From positions 1 to 41,689 of the forward strand of contig PNLY01000047.1 of the NCBI GenBank assembly GCA_013823325.1: a DNA stretch of 41,689 nucleotides. Direction: 5' to 3'. The stretch comes from Methylobacterium sp. Lineage in GTDB: Bacteria > Pseudomonadota > Alphaproteobacteria > Rhizobiales > Beijerinckiaceae. Positions 1-7,032 of the stretch are shown in pieces. A model generated the notes under the pieces. That model searched no databases, was not told where the DNA came from, and worked only from the letters and a program-made list of their open reading frames with translations. The position numbers were made by a program, and so were the translations under genes. Positions within the stretch are counted from its first letter, which is position 1; the number at the start of each line of letters is the position of its first letter.

Positions 1-2
1 CC

Positions 3-632
3 CTGCCTGGCATCCTGCTGATCGGCATCATCTTCGGCGGCGTCCGCTCCGGCATCTTCACCGCGACGGAATCCTCCTGCGTCGCGGTGGTCTACGCCAT
101 CCTCGTCACCATCCTGGTCTATCGCCAGTTGACCTGGACGGCCTTCGTCGAGGCGACGCTCGGGGCGGTGCGCACCACCGCCATGGTGCTCTTGGTGATC
201 GGCGCCGCCGGCTCCTTCGGCTGGCTGATGGCCTTCCTGCAGGTGCCGCAGGCCACGATCGCGGCGATGAAGGCGGTCTCGGACAATCCGATCGTCATCC
301 TGCTGATGGTCAACATCATCCTGCTGGTGCTCGGCACCTTCATGGACATGGCGCCGATGATCATCATCTGCACGCCGATCTTCCTGCCTGTGGTGAAGGC
401 CTTCGGCGTCGACCCGATCCATTTCGGCGTGATCCTGATCCTCAATGCCGGCATCGGACTCAACACCCCGCCGGTCGGCTCGGTGCAGTTCGTGGCCTGC
501 GCCATCGGGCGCATCTCGATCGGCGAATCCATGCGGACGATCTGGCCGTTCTATGGTGCCTCGGTTGCCGTGCTCCTGCTCGTGACCTATGTCCCCGGCA
601 TCTCCCTCTGGCTGCCGAGGCTGTTCCATTGA
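3..632 (+). CDS. TRAP transporter large permease (DctM-type), C-terminal part
   Basis: This gene enters from outside the window, and the readable frame is open from base 3. The visible 209 or so residues are strongly hydrophobic and carry the typical end of the DctM family: a GIFTATESS segment after a membrane helix, LGTFMDMAPMIII, and GLNTPPVGSVQFVACAIG near the C-terminus. DctM is the 12-helix, sodium-coupled membrane subunit that works with a small DctQ subunit and a periplasmic binding protein to import organic acids, including sugar acids. Those partners would lie upstream, outside the window. The stop codon overlaps the next gene by 4 nt, so the transporter and the following polyol/sugar-acid dehydrogenase are probably co-transcribed. 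The substrate cannot be read from this part; the neighbour suggests a sugar acid or polyol. Confidence 0.93.
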   Translation: MPGILLIGIIFGGVRSGIFTATESSCVAVVYAILVTILVYRQLTWTAFVEATLGAVRTTAMVLLVIGAAGSFGWLMAFLQVPQATIAAMKAVSDNPIVILLMVNIILLVLGTFMDMAPMIIICTPIFLPVVKAFGVDPIHFGVILILNAGIGLNTPPVGSVQFVACAIGRISIGESMRTIWPFYGASVAVLLLVTYVPGISLWLPRLFH

Positions 633-2098
633 CCCGTCTGTCCTCCGCCACGCTCGCCGCTCTCCCCGCCGCCGTCAGGCGGCCGGGCTATGACCGCAGC
701 AAACTCCAGCCTGGCATCGTCCATCTCGGCCTCGGCGCCTTCACTCGCGCCCATCTATGCGAGTTCACCGACGATGCATTGGAGCGGGAGTTCGGCGCCT
801 GGGGCATCACCGGCGCCAGCCTCCAGCGCCCCGACCAGCGTGACCGGCTGAAGCCCCAGGACGGGCTCTACACCTTCCTGAAGCGCGCCCCGGCCGGCCC
901 GGAACTGAGGGTGATCGGCTCGGTGCTCGATGTCCTCGTCGCGCCCGAGAACCCCCGCGCACTGGTCGCAAGGCTCGCCGCCGCCGAGACGAAGATCGTC
1001 TCGCTCACCGTCACTGAGAAGGGCTATTGCCATGATCCGGCGACCGGCAGGCTGAAGGCCGACCACCCCGATATCGTCCACGACCTCGAACATCCCGACG
1101 CGCCCCGCTCGGCTGTCGCCCTGATCGTCGCCGGCCTTGCCGCCCGCAAGGCCGAGGGCCTGGCTCCGTTCACCGCGCTCTGCTGCGACAATCTCCCCGC
1201 CAACGGCCATGTCCTGGCCGGCCTCGTCCGCGACTTCGCGGCGCTGCGCGACGATGCCCTCGCCGCCTGGATCGGGTCCAACGGTGCCTTTCCGTCGACC
1301 ATGGTCGACCGCATCGTGCCGGCGACGACGGACGCCGACATCGCCGAGGTCGCCAGCCTGCTCGGCCTCGACGACGCCGCCCCGGTGATCGGCGAGCCCT
1401 TCCGGCAATGGGCGGTGGAGGACGTCTTCGCCGCCGGCCGGCCGCGCTGGCACGACGTCGGTGCGCAGATGGTCTCGGAGGTCGCGCCCTTCGAGTTCAT
1501 GAAGCTGCGCATGCTCAACGGCGCGCATTCGAGCCTCGCTTATCTCGGCTATCTCGCCGGGCATGAGACGGTCGCGGCGGCGAGCGGCGATCCGGTCTTC
1601 GCCCGCTTCCTGCAAGGGCTCTGGAGCGAGATCATCCCGACCGTTCCTGCCCCGCAGGGCGTCGACCTGAAGAGTTATGCCGGCGATCTGCTTGCCCGCT
1701 TCCAGAACCCGGCGATCAGGCACCGCACCTGGCAGATCGCCATGGATGGCTCGCAGAAGCTGCCGCAGCGCCTGCTCGGCACGATCCGCGAGCGTCTGAA
1801 GACGGGTGCCCCGATCGATCATCTCGCGCTCGGCGTCGCCGCCTGGATGGCCTATGTTACCGGCACCGACGAGAAGGGCGAGCCGATCGACGTGCGCGAC
1901 CCGCTCGCCGGCGAGTTCGCGATCCGCGCCAAGGCTCTCGGCCGGGACGCGGTGGCACTGAGCACGGCCCTGTTCGGCATCGGCGCGATCTTCGGCGACG
2001 ACCTGCCGCGCGAGCCGCGCTTCACGCAGGCCGTCGCCGGGCATCTCGACAGCCTGTTCCGAACTGGCGCGAAGGCGACGGCCGGGGTGCTCGGGTGA
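629..2098 (+). CDS. Mannitol dehydrogenase family oxidoreductase (mannonate/fructuronate- or mannitol-type)
   Basis: This 489-residue protein belongs to the long-chain polyol dehydrogenases, metal-independent NAD-dependent enzymes that interconvert polyols or hexonates with ketoses or keto-acids (mannitol 2-dehydrogenase, fructuronate reductase UxuB). Seen in sequence: an N-terminal nucleotide-binding start (VHLGLGAFTRAH), CCDNLPANG, FPSTMVDRIVPATT, and the catalytic K-x4-N-x2-H signature at Lys292, Asn297 and His300. Length is normal for the family. The start is a TTG at 629 that overlaps the upstream stop by 4 nt, with GAGG about 9 nt before it; no plausible ATG lies near the conserved N-terminus. 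Coupling to a TRAP permease suggests that the imported compound is the substrate or its precursor. Mannonate, mannitol and arabinitol cannot be told apart from sequence alone, so no symbol is given. Confidence 0.9.
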   Translation: MTRLSSATLAALPAAVRRPGYDRSKLQPGIVHLGLGAFTRAHLCEFTDDALEREFGAWGITGASLQRPDQRDRLKPQDGLYTFLKRAPAGPELRVIGSVLDVLVAPENPRALVARLAAAETKIVSLTVTEKGYCHDPATGRLKADHPDIVHDLEHPDAPRSAVALIVAGLAARKAEGLAPFTALCCDNLPANGHVLAGLVRDFAALRDDALAAWIGSNGAFPSTMVDRIVPATTDADIAEVASLLGLDDAAPVIGEPFRQWAVEDVFAAGRPRWHDVGAQMVSEVAPFEFMKLRMLNGAHSSLAYLGYLAGHETVAAASGDPVFARFLQGLWSEIIPTVPAPQGVDLKSYAGDLLARFQNPAIRHRTWQIAMDGSQKLPQRLLGTIRERLKTGAPIDHLALGVAAWMAYVTGTDEKGEPIDVRDPLAGEFAIRAKALGRDAVALSTALFGIGAIFGDDLPREPRFTQAVAGHLDSLFRTGAKATAGVLG

Positions 2099-2106
2099 AA
2101 GACGCG

Positions 2107-2214
2107 CGTCGTGCTCGGGCTTGACCCGAGCATCTCAGGCCGGAAGAGGCTCCAATTGGCGCCCTCTGGTCAGGAGCTTCTCGGGTCTGCGCTTCGCTCC
2201 GCCCGAGAATGACG
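2107..2214 (+). repeat. 108-bp dispersed palindromic repeat, copy 1
   Basis: The gap between the dehydrogenase and the binding-protein gene is filled by a structured element. It begins CGTCGTG and ends AATGACG (near-inverted ends). It carries a left hairpin GCTCGGG-cttga-CCCGAGC (2113-2131) and a right hairpin TTCTCGGG (2179-2186) / CCCGAGAA (2202-2209). A second copy of exactly the same length lies in inverse orientation at 30437-30544; by hand alignment about 84 of 108 positions agree. It resembles the mobile REP/BIME-type intergenic elements common in Hyphomicrobiales. Confidence 0.8.
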
Positions 2215-2262
2215 AGCCTCTCCCCCTTGATCCCCGCCCCGCCCTGACGCCAGATACAGGCG

Positions 2263-3123
2263 ATGTTCGCCCGCATCGCCAAGGTACTGACGACCAGCGT
2301 CCTCGCCGCCCTGCTGCTCCTGCCTTCGGTGGGCGCAAGGGCCCAGTCGCAGCCGGCCGCGACCTATGTCGTACCGAACTATTGGGACCCCAATGTCCGG
2401 GTCGAGCGGCCCGATCCCGGCCCGCCGCGGGTGATCCGCTTCCTGACCGACGATGATTTCCCGCCGATGCATTTCGCCACGCCGGAAGGCGGCATCACCG
2501 GCTTCTCGGTCGAGCTCGCCCGCGCGGTCTGCGAGAAGCTCGCCTTGAGCTGCACCATCCAGGCGCGCCGCTTCGACACCCTGCTGGATTCGTTGGCGGA
2601 AGGACGCGGCGACGTCCTCGCCGCCGCGATCCCGGTCACGAGCGAGCTGCGCACCCGCTTCGCCGCCAGCCAGACCTATCACCGCTCACCGGCACGTCTG
2701 CTGACGACGCGCGGCAATGCCCGGGCGGATCTCGAACTGGGGAGCTTACGCGGTACGCGCGTCGCCGTGGTTTCGGGCACGGCGCATGAGGCCTTCCTCG
2801 AACGCCTCGCGCCCTTCATCCAGCGCCGCACGGCACCGGATCTGCAGGCAGCCCTTGCCTTGCTGCGCAGCGGCGATGCTGAATATGTCTTCGGAGACGG
2901 GGTCGCGCTGGCCCTGACCATCGCCGGGCGCGGCGGCAACGAATTCGCCTTCGCCGGCGGCCCCTATCTCGAAGCGCGCTATTTCGGCGAAGGCGTCGGC
3001 TTCCTGCTGCGCAAGGACGAGCTCGCGCTGAAGCGGGCGATAGACTATGCGCTGCAGGGCCTCTGGGACGACGGCACCTATGCCAGGCTGTTCATCCGGT
3101 TCTTCCCGGTCAGCCCGTTCTGA
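2263..3123 (+). CDS. Extracellular solute-binding protein, family 3 (amino-acid type)
   Basis: This 286-residue secreted protein has a signal peptide (MFARIAKVLTTSVLAALLLL, cleavage near ARAQ at about residue 28) followed by a family 3 periplasmic-binding domain. Seen: IRFLTDDDFPPMHF, GITGFSVELARAVCEKL, DVLAAAIPVT, and a final DDGTYARLFIRFF that matches the usual C-terminal helix. Such proteins capture amino acids or opines for ABC importers. No permease or ATPase gene lies beside it, so it is an orphan here and could serve a remote transporter or a sensory role. An extra stretch of about 30 residues (YVVPNYWDPN and following) sits between the signal peptide and the domain. Its 3' end overlaps the convergent DUF983 gene by 46 bp. 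The ligand is not predictable. Confidence 0.88.
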   Translation: MFARIAKVLTTSVLAALLLLPSVGARAQSQPAATYVVPNYWDPNVRVERPDPGPPRVIRFLTDDDFPPMHFATPEGGITGFSVELARAVCEKLALSCTIQARRFDTLLDSLAEGRGDVLAAAIPVTSELRTRFAASQTYHRSPARLLTTRGNARADLELGSLRGTRVAVVSGTAHEAFLERLAPFIQRRTAPDLQAALALLRSGDAEYVFGDGVALALTIAGRGGNEFAFAGGPYLEARYFGEGVGFLLRKDELALKRAIDYALQGLWDDGTYARLFIRFFPVSPF

Positions 3124-3521
3124 GCCTCATCCTTGGCAGGCTGGCTCGGCTTGGCCAGGCGCCCTTCCTCGGCCTTGTAGAAATACTGCGAAGCGACGAG
3201 CCAGCCCTTCAGCGGGCGCAAGGGCGGGATGCAGGTCAGCAGCACCAGCGGCAAGGTCGTGACCAGATGCACCCAGGTCGGCGGCTGGTAGCTCAGCTCC
3301 AGCCAGAGCGGGAAGGCGACCGCCGGGACGCAGACGAACATCATCACGAAGAAGGCCGGACCGTCCGCCGGATCGGCGAAGGAATAGTCGAGCCCGCAGG
3401 CCTCGCAGCGCGGCTTCAGCGTCAGGAAGCCGTCGAAGAGCTGGCCCTCGCCACAGCGCGGGCAGCGGCCGCGCAGGCCGGTCTTGAGCGGGGACAGCGC
3501 CGGCCAATGCTGATGTGCCAT
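3078..3521 (-). CDS. DUF983 family membrane protein with zinc ribbon
   Basis: This 147-residue protein has an N-terminal four-cysteine zinc ribbon (Cys20, Cys23, Cys39, Cys42: CPRCGEGQLF then CEACGLDY) and two membrane helices at about residues 55-75 and 83-101, the standard DUF983 layout. The biochemical function of the family is not established. The start at 3521 is chosen because GGAGGATGAC directly precedes the ATG; an upstream in-frame ATG at 3560 lies inside the putative operator. The last 15 codons run antisense to the end of the convergent binding-protein gene. Its promoter carries several copies of an ATTGACTGCA motif that also appears before the adjacent MocR gene, which suggests that this protein is the regulator's target. 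Confidence 0.85.
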   Translation of the reverse strand: MAHQHWPALSPLKTGLRGRCPRCGEGQLFDGFLTLKPRCEACGLDYSFADPADGPAFFVMMFVCVPAVAFPLWLELSYQPPTWVHLVTTLPLVLLTCIPPLRPLKGWLVASQYFYKAEEGRLAKPSQPAKDEAQNGLTGKNRMNSLA

Positions 3522-3549
3522 GTCATCCTCCTTGCGGTGAAGCGCCGTT

Positions 3550-3608
3550 ATTGACTGCATTCACCGGAGATTGACCGCTACATAACGCTGATATTGATTG
3601 CAGTCAAT
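3550..3608 (-). promoter_or_regulatory. Promoter of DUF983 gene with repeated ATTGACTGCA boxes
   Basis: On the minus strand a TTGACT -35 (3602-3607) is followed after 17 bp by TATGTA (3579-3584). The region holds ATTGACTGCA (3550-3559), ATTGACCGCT (3570-3579, exactly 20 bp later in the same direction), ATTGATTGCA (3593-3602) and the inverse TGCAGTCAAT (3599-3608). The outer copies form a perfect 10-bp inverted repeat. Closely matching boxes occur in the MocR promoter. MocR proteins are known to bind direct repeats, so this is a plausible operator; that assignment is inferred. Confidence 0.6.
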
Positions 3609-3664
3609 ACGCGCGATCATGCAGCGCTGTCGCAGGCCATGTGCTCGGCACAGGCCAGATCCAA

Positions 3665-5062
3665 CTAGAGCGCGCGGACACTCGCTTCCGGAGCTTGCTC
3701 CAGTGCATGCGCCATGAAGGCGAGCACATCGCCGAGCGCCTTGCGGCCGATCGGCCCGCCGAGGCAGATGCGGGCCGCCTCCGGCGCCGGCCCTTTCGTG
3801 GCAAAGGCGTCGCTGGCGACGATGCCGATCCCGGTCGCCTGCATCTGCCCGGTGAAGGCGGCGCGGGTCCAGGGCGGCGGCAATTCCAGCCAGAGATTGA
3901 AGCTCAGCGGATCAGTCCGGCACAGGCGCGTCGGCAGGATTTCGGCCGCGAGCCGCTGCCGCGCCGCCGTCTCCGTCCTGATGAAGGCGAGCAGCGCATC
4001 GGCACTGCCATCCTCGATCCAGCGCGTCGCCAGCGCCGCGGTCAGTGGCGAGGCCATGATGCTGCTGGCGCGCAGCGCGGCCGCGAACGGCCAGCCGGAA
4101 CGGAGATCCGGGACGACGACATAGGCGAGCCGCAGGCCGGCTCCGAGGCATTTCGACAGGCCGGCAATGTGCCAGGTCAGATCGGGCGCGAGCGCGGCAA
4201 AGGGCGCAGGCGCCGTCATCGGCACAAAGCCATAGGCATCGTCCTCGATGATCGCGACGCCATGGCGACGGGCGATTCCCGCGATCTCGCCACGCCGCCG
4301 CTCCGGCATGGTGATCGTCGTCGGGTTCTGCAGGACAGGATTGAGATAAAGCGCCTTCGGCTTCAGGCGCGCACAGGCTTCGGCGAAGGCCGCGGGATCG
4401 AGTCCATCGCGATCCATCGTCAGCCCCGTCAGCGGCAGGCCGAGCTGGGCGCAGATCGAGCGGATGCCGGGATAGGTCAACGCCTCGCACAGCACGGCAT
4501 CGCCTGGCTTCGCAAGACTGCTCAGGATCGCCAGCAGCGCCGCATTCGCACCCGGCACGACGAAGAGTTGCTCGGGCGCCGGCGTCAGGCCGCGCCGGCC
4601 GAGCCAGAGCGCAGCCGCGGCCTTGTCGGCCGGCGAGCCACCCAGCGGCTGATAGCGCAACAGGCTGACCAGCCGCTCAGCGACTTCGACCATGCCCTGC
4701 CGCAGGCGGGCGACCAGCGCCGGATCGTCAGGCTCCGGCGGCAGAGTCATCGAGAGATCGACCAATTCCGGCACCGGAGGTCCCGGAATGGAGCGCTTGT
4801 CCGGCGCCGCGGCTTTCACGGGCACCGCTTTGACGAAGGTCCCCTGCCCGACACGCGACTCGACCAGCCCGCGCCGCTGCGCCTCGACATAGCCGCGCGC
4901 CACTGTGGTGAAGTCGACGGCGAGCGCCTCGGCCAGCCGGCGCTGCGGCGGCAACCTCTCGCCGGCCGCGAGTGCGCCTGCCGCGATATCTGCGGCAATG
5001 CGATCGGCGATGGCGAGATAGCGCGGCTTGTCGCTCTGGGTCAGGTCAGGGAGCCAATCCAT
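3665..5062 (-). CDS. MocR-type transcriptional regulator (GntR HTH plus PLP aminotransferase-like domain)
   Basis: This 465-residue protein has an N-terminal GntR winged helix (about 10-80: RYLAIADRIAADI, GERLPPQRRLAEAL, GQGTFV) and a fold-type I aminotransferase domain (about 110-455). PLP-site residues are visible: Asn246 in NPTTITM, Asp274/Asp275 with Tyr277 in EDDAYGF, and the Schiff-base lysine Lys304 in LSKCLGAGLR. MocR proteins sense amino acids, GABA, taurine or vitamin B6 through bound PLP and usually control themselves and a neighbour. It is preceded by its own promoter with a box that overlaps the -10 element. The target may be DUF983 (same box) or possibly the SsuABC-like importer upstream. 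The effector is unknown; there is no pdxST or gabT next to it. Confidence 0.93.
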   Translation of the reverse strand: MDWLPDLTQSDKPRYLAIADRIAADIAAGALAAGERLPPQRRLAEALAVDFTTVARGYVEAQRRGLVESRVGQGTFVKAVPVKAAAPDKRSIPGPPVPELVDLSMTLPPEPDDPALVARLRQGMVEVAERLVSLLRYQPLGGSPADKAAAALWLGRRGLTPAPEQLFVVPGANAALLAILSSLAKPGDAVLCEALTYPGIRSICAQLGLPLTGLTMDRDGLDPAAFAEACARLKPKALYLNPVLQNPTTITMPERRRGEIAGIARRHGVAIIEDDAYGFVPMTAPAPFAALAPDLTWHIAGLSKCLGAGLRLAYVVVPDLRSGWPFAAALRASSIMASPLTAALATRWIEDGSADALLAFIRTETAARQRLAAEILPTRLCRTDPLSFNLWLELPPPWTRAAFTGQMQATGIGIVASDAFATKGPAPEAARICLGGPIGRKALGDVLAFMAHALEQAPEASVRAL

Positions 5063-5097
5063 TGATGCGATCCGTCGTGAAGCGAAGCACTGAATGG

Positions 5098-5132
5098 ATT
5101 GACTGTATATTGTTGCAAAGCCGTTCTGTCAC
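5098..5132 (-). promoter_or_regulatory. MocR gene promoter with overlapping ATTGACTGTA box
   Basis: Minus-strand promoter: GTGACA (-35, 5127-5132), 17-bp spacer, TATACA (-10, 5104-5109). The sequence ATTGACTGTA (5098-5107, plus strand) overlaps the -10 and the expected start site. It differs at one position from the ATTGACTGCA box before the DUF983 gene. The placement suggests autorepression. Confidence 0.6.
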
Positions 5133-5150
5133 TAGCCGCTGAGGATCGCC

Positions 5151-5927
5151 TCAGCCGACGATCTCGCCGCGGAAGGCCCAGCGCGTCATCCGGCGCTCGA
5201 CCAAGGCGCAGGCGGCGTACATCAGCACGCCCATGATCGCGATGGCGAAGAGGCCGGCGAAAGTGGTGGCGGAATCGTTGCGCGCGCCGGCCGAGAGCAT
5301 CAGGAAGCCGATGCCGCGATTGCCGCCGACCGTCTCGGAGATCACCGAGCCGATGAAGGCGAGCGTCACCGCCACCTTCAGGCTGGCGAACAGATAGGGC
5401 ATCGCCCGCGGCACGCCGACCTTGGTCAGGATTTCCCATTGGCTGGCGCCGAGCGAGCGCATCACGTCGCGCATCTCCGGCTCGATCGTGGCGAGGCCGG
5501 TCGCAACGTTCACCACGATCGGGAAGAAGGAGATGACGAAAGCGGTGATGATCGCCGGCAGCGCTCCGACGCCGAGCCAGATCATCAGGATCGGCACGAT
5601 CGCGACTTTTGGCACCGCGTTGAAGGCGATCAGCAGCGGGTAGAGCCCGGAATAGACGAAGGGCGAGGCGCCGACGGCAAGGCCAAGCAGCACGCCGAAG
5701 CCGATCGCCAGCACGAAGCCGATCGCCGTCGTCCACAAGGTCTCCAGGCAGTATTTCAGGAGGATGTCCCAGCGCTGGACCATCACCTCGAATATCCGTG
5801 TCGGCCGCGGCGCCAGGATCTCCGGCACCTCGAAGACGATGCAGGCGAGCTCCCAGAGCAGCAGCAGCCCCGCCATGGCGAGCCAGGGCATGGCGACGAG
5901 CAGGACCTGCCTCTGCCGATCAGTCAT
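5151..5927 (-). CDS. ABC transporter permease, SsuC/TauC/ThiX type
   Basis: This 258-residue protein has about six membrane segments and the binding-protein-dependent permease fold. The cytoplasmic EAA loop reads ATIEPEMRDVMRSLGASQWE, which docks on the ATPase. It is the right length for SsuC/TauC permeases. It lies 24 nt downstream of the ATPase gene on the same strand and completes an importer with the NMT1-like binding protein. A perfect GCTGAGG-atcg-CCTCAGC hairpin (5138-5155) spans its stop codon, but no U-run follows, so it is not called a terminator. Substrates of this group include sulfonates, taurine, nitrate-like anions, thiamine pyrimidines and aromatic acids. Confidence 0.9.
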   Translation of the reverse strand: MTDRQRQVLLVAMPWLAMAGLLLLWELACIVFEVPEILAPRPTRIFEVMVQRWDILLKYCLETLWTTAIGFVLAIGFGVLLGLAVGASPFVYSGLYPLLIAFNAVPKVAIVPILMIWLGVGALPAIITAFVISFFPIVVNVATGLATIEPEMRDVMRSLGASQWEILTKVGVPRAMPYLFASLKVAVTLAFIGSVISETVGGNRGIGFLMLSAGARNDSATTFAGLFAIAIMGVLMYAACALVERRMTRWAFRGEIVG

Positions 5928-5951
5928 TTTTCGATCCCGCCGGGGGCTGCA

Positions 5952-6764
5952 TCATGCATGCTCCATATGGATGCGCTCGCGCAGGTCGTGGACGATGTCG
6001 ACGAATTCGGCGGTGAAGGTCGTCTCCAGCGTGCGCGGGCGCGGCAGCTCGATCTTGCTGACCTTGACGATCCGTCCGGGCCGGCGGCTCATCACATAGA
6101 CGGTGTCGGCGAGATAGACCGCCTCGCGCAGGTCGTGTGTCACCAGCACGGCGGTGAAGCGGCGCTCCAGCCAGAGCGCCTGCATCACGCCCCAGAGCTC
6201 CTCGCGGGTGAAGGCGTCGAGCGCGCCGAAGGGCTCGTCGAGCATCAGGATTTCGGGCTCGTGCACCAGCGCCCGGCACAGGCTGGAGCGCTGCTGCATG
6301 CCGCCGGAAAGCTGCCAGGGGAACTTGTCGCCGAAGCCGCCGAGGCCCACCGAGGCGAGCAGCTTCTCGACCCGCTCGATATATTCCACCTTGTTCGCCC
6401 GGAAGCGGCGCTTGTGCGGCTCGACCACTTCGAGCGGCAAGAGGATATTGTCGCGCGTCGTGCGCCAGGGCATCAGCGTCGGCGCCTGGAAGGCCATGCC
6501 GACGCCGCGGATCGGGCCCTTGACCGGCTTGCCGTGGACCCGGACTTCGCCGCCGCTCGGCGGCAGCAAACCGGTGACCAGCTTCATCAGCGTGGACTTG
6601 CCGCAGCCGGAGGGGCCGACCACGGCGATGAACTCGCCCTTGGCGATGTCGAGCGTCGCATCCTCCAGCGCCAGCATGCGCGAGGGGCCGCTGCCATAGG
6701 CGAGGCTGACCTTGCGCAGTTCGACGAGGGGGGTGTCGGTGGAAGCCGGCATGGAGGGCGTCAT
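5952..6764 (-). CDS. ABC transporter ATP-binding protein, SsuB/TauB/ThiZ type
   Basis: This 270-residue ATPase has Walker A (GPSGCGKST, 50-58), a Q-loop (MAFQAPTLMPW), signature LSGGM, Walker B with ILMLDEPFGALD, and a switch histidine in VTHDLREAV, all typical of the SsuB/TauB group. It powers uptake with the adjacent permease. The longest start (6764) lies in a sequence that looks like the end of a dispersed repeat (CCCGAGAATGACG on the coding strand); the ATG at 6752 is an alternative, and neither has a good ribosome-binding site. It is separated from the upstream binding-protein gene by 268 bp of nested repeats, which may lower its expression relative to the binding protein. Confidence 0.9.
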   Translation of the reverse strand: MTPSMPASTDTPLVELRKVSLAYGSGPSRMLALEDATLDIAKGEFIAVVGPSGCGKSTLMKLVTGLLPPSGGEVRVHGKPVKGPIRGVGMAFQAPTLMPWRTTRDNILLPLEVVEPHKRRFRANKVEYIERVEKLLASVGLGGFGDKFPWQLSGGMQQRSSLCRALVHEPEILMLDEPFGALDAFTREELWGVMQALWLERRFTAVLVTHDLREAVYLADTVYVMSRRPGRIVKVSKIELPRPRTLETTFTAEFVDIVHDLRERIHMEHA

Positions 6765-6804
6765 TCTCGGGCTTGTGCCAAGGCTGTCGGACGAGCGCCG
6801 ACAC

Positions 6805-7014
6805 TCCCTTCTCCCCTTGCGGGAGAAGGTGGCCCGAAGGGCCGGATGAGGGGTCGTGCAGGTCTATCCGTCATGCTCGCCCTTGTGGCGAGCATCCACG
6901 TCTTGAACACCGCATTGCAGGAAGGAAGACGTGGATGGTCGGGACAAGCCCGACCATGACGCGGAAAGGTCGTGAGACCCCTCACCGCAACCCTCTCCCG
7001 CAAGGGGAGAGGGG
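6805..7014. repeat. Composite intergenic repeat, outer element (interrupted)
   Basis: This region between the importer's binding-protein and ATPase genes has a left arm CTTCTCCCCTTGCGGGAGAAG (21 bases, given as 6809-6829) with a GGCCCGAAGGGCC hairpin and GAGGGGTC (6848-6855). The right arm has GACCCCTC (6976-6983) and the hairpin CCTCTCCCGCAAGGGGAGAGG. The arms are inverted relative to each other, as in the dispersed palindromic repeats of Hyphomicrobiales. A second, unrelated palindromic element (6869-6961) lies between them. Confidence 0.65.
6869..6961. repeat. 93-bp palindromic element nested in the outer repeat
   Basis: The ends are perfect inverted repeats, CGTCATG (6869-6875) and CATGACG (6955-6961). 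Inside are hairpin CTCGCC-cttgt-GGCGAG, an inner inverted pair CATCCACGTCTT / AAGACGTGGATG, and hairpin GTCGGG-acaag-CCCGAC. The whole can fold as a stem with two side hairpins. Its ends resemble those of the 108-bp repeat, but the interior differs. Confidence 0.7.
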
Positions 7015-7032
7015 ACAGGTCGCGGCCGCTCC

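Noticed and set aside
5138..5155. GCTGAGG-atcg-CCTCAGC hairpin as terminator of the ABC permease gene
   Set aside because: Perfect stem but no U-run after it on the minus strand, and it includes the stop codon; not enough for a terminator call.
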